From the NCBI GenBank assembly GCA_013399855.1, contig VXAY01003150.1, forward strand, positions 3,686,358 to 3,750,357: a stretch of DNA of 64,000 nt. Reading direction: 5' to 3'. Of this stretch, positions 58,270 to 64,000 are shown one piece after another; position 1 is the first letter of the stretch, and the number at the start of each line of letters is the position of its first letter. Made by a program: the position numbers and the translations under genes. A model generated the notes under the pieces. It worked only from the letters and a program-made list of their open reading frames with translations, made no database searches and was not told where the DNA came from. The DNA comes from Oxyruncus cristatus. Taxonomy: Eukaryota > Chordata > Aves > Passeriformes > Cotingidae.

Positions 58270-61260
58270 TGCATATGCAAGGTGGAAAATATTGCCTTGA
58301 AATTCCTAAACTATTGCCTGTATATTGGTAATGCTAATGCTAGGAACAACCACAAGTGAATGTTACTTAGAAACTCTTCTTAAAGAAAAATGTAATATAG
58401 AATGTAAGCCATCTGTCATTTCTAAGATAGGCCATTTCAAGTGTCATTGTTCTGAAGCTGATTTTTTTAGAATGCTGCACATTTAACTTTTGCTGAGGTA
58501 TGCGTATTTTAAGAAATTTTTTTAGCCTTTGTCCATCAAGACTTTACAATTTCTATTAATCAGTTATGCCATATAATCAGTCTATTGCTTATTTAATGGT
58601 TTTACTAATTACTTTGGGAACAAATTTGAAAAACTTTATGTGTTTGCAACACACGTGTGTTGTCTAGAAAAAAGGGAAACTATCCTCAGACTTGAACAGG
58701 GATCAGATACTCATTCACCTGTAATGAAACAGACTCTAACACAGGAGGATTTTTTCTTAAAACTTCCTTCTAGCTGAAGCCTAAGGCAAATTTAATGAAC
58801 TTGGGGATTCTGCAAACACGTATGCATTGCTGGTAACTCCCACGAGAACAATTTTTGAACTGTTGGCATGTGGACTGTACTTGGAATACATGCAGACAGC
58901 ACCTTCTCACCGCATTGTGGGAGAATTTAACGGTGCCATCTCTGTTCGCTGTAGCAGGACCGAACACAACCACCAGAATATGGAACACCTGCAGTAAGCT
59001 GTGGTTGGGTGGGACAAGGGATGGCACTTCCCACACTCATCCTTGGACCCATAGGAACCTACAGAAATCCCAGTGCTTGCCAAAAGAAGATTTCAGGAGA
59101 TTAATTTTTTCAGGATATTAATTTGAAACATTCAAACTGTACTAAAAGTTTTGCATGTTAGATGTTTCTAAGAATTCAATCTGCTTGTTTAATCTCTTTA
59201 TAATGTTTTTAACAGTTTTGTTCAAATAATTTAAGTTCGTTTCAATCCTGGACTTTATTAGCAGCAAGAAAAAAAAGGAAAAAAAAAAAAGGAGAAATTG
59301 TGTATTCTCTCTTCTTAATTCACTGTATTTCTTAAAACAAAAAACAACCCAGGTTTAAGCAAACTGGTAATATAATAAGCTTGTATTTTATCAAATGGAC
59401 TGGATTTAATTTAATAAATTAAAATGTATTTTGTCTATTGGTTCTTTCCCAATTTTTTTTTTTTGTTGTAAAGCATAACCCTCGGGTAATTCAACCTTGC
59501 AGGACAATTTGTCACTGCATGTCCGTCTTGCACACCTGCAAAGCAGGACAGCAGAGCACAGCAGACACCAAGCGAGGTATTGGGGAGATGCATTCAGAGC
59601 CATCAGCAGTCAATCCTGGAGCTTCCCTGCAGGCACAGCCCCCAGCAAGAACAGCTTCTAAGGCACACTTCAAGCTGTAGCCACTGCTGATCCCAAAGCA
59701 CAGCTGCAAAGCTGTTGCTCTGCAGAATCAGACTTTTGATTCTTATGGGACTTTTCCCAGACCTTTTCAAAGGGAAAACAAACCATTCAGCAAGCAGCCC
59801 ATCACCGTGAAGGGGAAAAGGGGGATGAACCAATGACACTCATTTGCTACATTCCCTATGAAATGCACAGAGGGTAGATCGACTTCGATGCAGGTGCCAC
59901 GCTCTCAAGACCCCTTTCAGACGTGCCCACAGTGTTCCCTGTTAACAGTTTCACCTCAGTTTCACTCTGCCATCTCACAGAGACCACAGGAATTGAATTT
60001 TCACAGATACCATCACTTTACAGTTACTCCCAATAACATTTCTGTCAGTAAAGATGCTGAAAGCACAACTACCTTCCCCAGACAGTGCAAGGCCAGCTTT
60101 TCTAGCTATGCCTCAGAAGACTTCTAGGAGAAAGCCAAAGGCTCACGAGCTGCTGCCTGGCTCCAGCTACATGAGGGACAGGTACTTACCACTGTAAGGT
60201 CCAGGGTGATGCCACTGGCTGCCAATGTCTGCAGCTTACCTGATTTTTATGAAAAACGCTCATCTCAGCCAAATCGAAAGGTATCAAACTAAGTTCCTCT
60301 GAAGAAGGCAAATCCACGTGCGTCTTGCAGGCTCCAGGGAGTCACTATGCCAGGACTGCTTCCAACGCTGTTCTCACACTAGTATTTGTCTTCCCAATTG
60401 CTCTGGGCCCATGTCCAAGTCCCTCAAGGCTTTCCAACCGTGAATCACACTGCAAACAAGGGTTATTTGACACATAAAGAAATGTCCTTTAAAAGGGAAG
60501 TTTTACACCTGAAGCTTTATAATTTACTACCTTTTGTTTAATCCTCCTGACACCTTGCCTGTTGGGATGCTGAGGGTGTTTTGTGCCAGGCAGCTGTGAC
60601 TATCTGCACCGCCACATGCTCAGGTGAAGCTTTGGTGTGTGAAATACTCCACCGCTCAGAACAGTTCTCGCTGAAAAGTTCACAAGCAGAACATTACTGT
60701 TTTGCCTGCTTACATAAACAGCACGTTTCTCTCTGCATTGCCCTAATTTCTTCGAGGGTGAACAATGATGTGCAGACCTATGACCTCTGCGTTACTCACA
60801 CCGATTTCCTCTATCCTGGGCGCAGCTGTAATGTACGATCCCTAAGGATCTACATGATCTGCCACAGACGGATTGCTAGTGCCATGCATCCCAGAGAGGC
60901 TGTGTTTTTTTCCAGAGCAGAGATGGCACAGAAGGTGTGAAAGATCCCTTGTTCCTGGTGGCACAGGCTTTGGTGTCACCCAGACCACCTTGAGACCCCG
61001 ACACACCGCTTGTGCCTGCACCAGCTCTGTGTGCAGACAGCTTAATTCCTGAGGGAACGATCCGGCACGTCTGGGCACGCTGCAGCTGCCCCCGCATCCC
61101 AGGACGTGCCCACCTGTGCGAGGGCAGGGAGGGAGGCACTGGGGGGCACGGGGCACAGCCCGCCTTCCTCAGCCCCCTGTGCCAGTTCAGGAGGCACTTC
61201 CGTGGGATTGAGCACAACAAAGGAGTTTTGCAGCGTTTTCAAAAGACAACGGCGCATTAG
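58270..61260. other. Sequence right of MAP6D1, no supported gene
   Basis: AT-rich to about 59500 (possibly alternative MAP6D1 3' UTR), then mixed composition. No exon, RNA gene or recognised repeat beyond short A/T runs near 59270-59290 and 59450-59465. Confidence 0.45.
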
Positions 61261-61262
61261 TC

Positions 61263-61624
61263 TGCTCACTGACACACCCACCACTCCTCCCCACAGCCGC
61301 GGGAGAACACAGCAGTTTGTTTTCCTTACTTTTTCCCCGTTCCTGTCCGTGTCAGGTGTTGGTGCCCAGCGCTGGCAGGGGGCCAGCCGTCGAGGGAGTC
61401 TCTGNNNNNNNNNNNNNNNNNNNNNNNNNNNNNNNNNNNNNNNNNNNNNNNNNNNNNNNNNNNNNNNNNNNNNNNNNNNNNNNCCCGCTGACACCCCCAC
61501 CACGCCTCCCCACAGCCGCGGGAGAACACAGCAGTCTGTTTTCCTTACTTTTTCCCCGTTCCTGTCCGTGTCAGGTGTTGGTGCCCAGCGCTGGCAGGGG
61601 GCCAGCCGTCGGGGGAGTCTCTGT
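61263..61624 (+). repeat. Direct duplication of a ~140-bp GC-rich segment around a gap
   Basis: The segment from about 61263 to 61404 recurs at about 61484-61624 with only a handful of mismatches, offset 220 bp (cagccgcggg at 61293 and 61513). Both copies end in gagtctctg, the start of the adjoining minisatellite. Confidence 0.85.
61405..61483. other. Assembly gap (79 N)
   Basis: N run between the two copies of the duplicated segment. Confidence 0.99.
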
Positions 61625-61805
61625 GAGAGGAGGGGGGTCTCAGAGGGGAGGAAGGTGGTGGTGGGCGGTCTCTGGGAAGGGAGTGGGACAGTGTGAGGGT
61701 CTCTGCAAGGGTCGGGCGGTGTGTGGGGTCTCTGTGAGGGAACGGCAGAGCTGTGGGTGGGTCTCTGTGAGGGAAGGGCAGTGTGTGGGGGGGTCTCTGG
61801 GAGGG
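61614..61805 (+). repeat. Minisatellite, unit about 31 bp, 6-7 copies
   Basis: ggtct starts at 61636, 61667, 61698, 61727, 61760 and 61792, spacings 31, 31, 29, 33 and 32. Most units carry ggtctctg followed by G-rich sequence. Strong G bias on the plus strand. Confidence 0.8.
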
Positions 61806-62159
61806 GAAGGACTGCCCTGTGCCGGACACAGCCAGTTCTCGCCACCCCCGGGCAGCCGCGGGAGCCGAACCCCTCAGAGGAGCCGGCTGAGCCCGGAGCC
61901 TGAGGGAGCAGTCAGGAGTGAGGGACTGAAGAAGTCAATCTGAGGAAAAAAAGGAGTGGGGAAGGGGGGGACACGACGTAATTTTTTAGTTGTTTTTTTC
62001 TTGTCTTTGTTTCTCACCATCGAGATCTATTTGGCAATCAGTTCAACTAATTTTCCCCGAGCCTGTTTTGCCCATGGCAGTAACTGGTACGTGATGTCCC
62101 TGCTTTTATCTTGCTCTGAGCAGAACAGTGGTGCAGTCCCCACTGGTGGGAGGGATTTA

Positions 62160-62275
62160 CCAGATGAGCAGATGTGGCACTTGGGCACATGGTTTAGTGG
62201 TGAACATGGCAGTGCTGGGTTAACTGCTGGACCCGATGATCTTAGAAGTCTTTTCCAAACTAAATGATTCTGTGG
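62160..62275 (+). mobile_element. CR1 LINE 3'-end fragment
   Basis: Contains acatggtttagtggtgaaca, then gctggacccgatgatcttag and a ttttccaaactaaatgattc tail. Plus orientation. Confidence 0.8.
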
Positions 62276-62700
62276 TAAATTATCCTGACCCACAAGCTTC
62301 TTCATATTATTTTCTCTGCCGTTCTGCTGCAGGGGAGTGAGAGCGGCTGGGTGGGTGTCTGGCAGCTGGCCAACCTCAACCCACCTTGCTTTTCCATCTT
62401 CCACATAAACCAATGACTTGCTGTTTAAACAGGCTGCTCTGGAGGATGAAAGACTGCAGCTCAGCTCCTGGCTTCCCTTCCCCCAACCTCCAAAACCAGG
62501 AGCTTTTTAAAATAACTAGGAAAGGGAAAAACTACCTTTTCCTTCAGATCAGTTCCACAACTAGCAATTTTTATCCAGAACTAACTAGGACATTCTGAAT
62601 ACACAGAGCACAAAACTATCTGGGGATCTGGAGAAACGTTGAGTGACAGGTGACAGTCAAGACAAATTAGCATTGTGCTAGGGCACAGCTAATAAAAGAA

Positions 62701-62706
62701 TTTATT
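62701..62706 (-). terminator. Candidate minus-strand poly(A) signal
   Basis: TTTATT on the plus strand (AATAAA on the minus), followed on the minus strand by T-rich then TGTG-containing sequence. The 62.7-63.1 kb stretch to its right is AT-rich and repeat-free and could be the 3' UTR of a leftward gene entering from outside the window. No coding evidence. Confidence 0.3.
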
Positions 62707-63394
62707 GTAAACATACGTATCTTACACAATTATACAGTATAATACAGATAACATGAAGGATTTAAACACTCAGCATTACAAATAGGGGCAATATTTGTAA
62801 AGAGATCTCTAACTTGTATCTAGACTCTTCCAAAAGCCAGAGAAATGCACCATAACATTTCAACACACCGTATCACCTGTAGCATTCCACAGACACCTGA
62901 ACAGGTGTGTGAAATTCCACAACCTCTACCTCATCTCCAAGCAATTCCCACAGGAACTTCTCACCAACAAATTTTTCTCCCACCATTATTCAAAATGCAA
63001 AGAACTTGTTGCAAACGTTTCCTACATCTGAAGGACTAAACAAATTTGTCATTTCCTATCTGCTTTTAACAGTTTATTTTTCTTCAGCAAACTTTATATA
63101 CTATTCATATGCATCTCCTAGGAGAATAACCTGTGGTTGCTCAGAAATGTAGCAATAGATCTCCTGTGCAAGAACCCCATTAAGAATGAGGGGTCATCAC
63201 CTGCCTGCTTCAGGGCCAGGTGCAGGACTCATTCTGAAATTCCATTCCTCACAGAAAAGCAGGACACAGGCAAAGAAGCCACAACTTGCAAACAGATGCC
63301 CAAAGACAAGCTCCTGCATCCTCAAAAGTTGCTCTGGGCGTATCACAATCCCAGAAACTAAGCCTGCAAGAGACAGGGCCTGGAAATGTGTGTG

Positions 63395-64000
63395 TCACAG
63401 AACTATAGAATATGCTGAGTTGGAAGGGACCCATCAGGATCATCAAGTCCAACTCCTGGCCCTGTGCAGGACACCCCAAGAGTCACACCATGTGCCTGAC
63501 AGCGTTGTCCAAACGCTTCTTGAACTCATGCAGGCTTGGTGCTGTGACCACTGCCCTGGGGAGTCTGTTCAGTGCCCAACCACCCTCTGGGTGAAGAACC
63601 TTTACCTGAGATCCAATTTAATCTTCCCCCGACTCAGCTTTGTGCCATTTCCTTGAGTTCTGTCACTGGTCACAAGAGAGATCAATACCTGCCCCTTTGC
63701 TTTCCCCTCAGTCTCCTCCAGGCTGACCAAACCAAGTGCCCTCAGCTGTTCTTCCTAAGGCTTCCCCTCTAGACCCTTCATCTTCTCATGGCCTTCTTTG
63801 GACACTCTCTAATAGCTTAGTGGATTTTTCTGTTGTGCTGCCCAAAACTGCACACCGTACTCAAGGTCATTGCAGATCATGGCACGACTGAGTTTGCCCA
63901 AAAGGCTGTTCCCACACGACCTGCAGGCAGTCATGACAGTGACAGATCTTGAAAATGCCCTTCTCTTCTCTTTTTATGCACTAAGAGCAGCACACAGGGG
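63395..64000 (-). mobile_element. CR1 LINE, 3' part, runs off the window
   Basis: Begins cacagaactatagaatatgc, then tgagttggaagggacccatc and continues as the reverse complement of CR1 3' sequence through ctcagctgttcttcctaagg to at least 63900. Frames are broken. Confidence 0.85.

Noticed and set aside
61042..61943. Long open frames across the duplicated GC-rich segment, with repeated Pro/Thr-rich peptides
   Set aside because: Open in several frames on both strands because of GC-rich tandem repeats and the N run; no protein family is suggested.
1..64000. CRISPR arrays, prokaryotic operons, tRNA/rRNA genes and intact endogenous retroviruses
   Set aside because: None seen: no regular repeat-spacer pattern, no LTR pair with internal genes, no cloverleaf recognised by eye. 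A tRNAscan and RepeatMasker run would be decisive.

Overview
The window is vertebrate nuclear DNA, almost certainly from a bird. Genes are split by GT/AG introns. CpG islands sit at the 5' ends, and the CpG-rich first exons fall into runs of N, which is typical of avian short-read assemblies. The recognisable interspersed repeats are CR1 LINE fragments, the dominant avian repeat. Four protein-coding loci can be rebuilt exon by exon. DUSP28, PARL and MAP6D1 are recognised from their proteins. I recall that chicken chromosome 9 carries genes from both human 2q37 and 3q27, which would fit DUSP28 next to PARL-MAP6D1, but the species and chromosome are inferred, not read.

Layout. Bases 1-4140 hold no convincing gene. 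DUSP28 (+, exons 4337-4684 and 5528-5662) is a complete 160-aa atypical dual-specificity phosphatase. It converges on a claudin gene (-, 21020-7691). That claudin has two alternative first exons (20801-21020 and 16386-16602), both able to splice in the same phase to four shared exons (12112-12276, 11881-11962, 9120-9230, 7691-7790). This is the architecture of CLDN10 (10a/10b), and the two first exons resemble 10a and 10b respectively. The products would be 225 and 224 aa, ending in a PDZ-binding Tyr-Val. Two CR1 copies in opposite orientation (23.65-25.32 kb) separate it from PARL (+, last coding base 38369), the mitochondrial inner-membrane rhomboid protease. Eight of its exons are complete and both catalytic residues are present, but exon 1 is interrupted by a 379-N gap. 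MAP6D1 (+) follows in the same orientation: a TATA box and CpG island at 43.1-44.5 kb surround an 854-N gap that probably holds exon 1, and exons 2 and 3 are at 54525-54642 and 57317-57394.

Right end (58.3-64 kb). No coding exon is recognised. It holds a duplicated GC-rich segment around a third N gap, a minisatellite of about 31 bp, two CR1 fragments and a candidate minus-strand poly(A) site.

No bacterial-type system, CRISPR array, tRNA or rRNA was seen. The most interesting signals are the conserved 10a/10b-type dual first exon in a second claudin locus, an inverted repeat with TTAA/CCCTAG character in MAP6D1 intron 2, and the concentration of all assembly gaps in GC-rich sequence, two of them at first exons.
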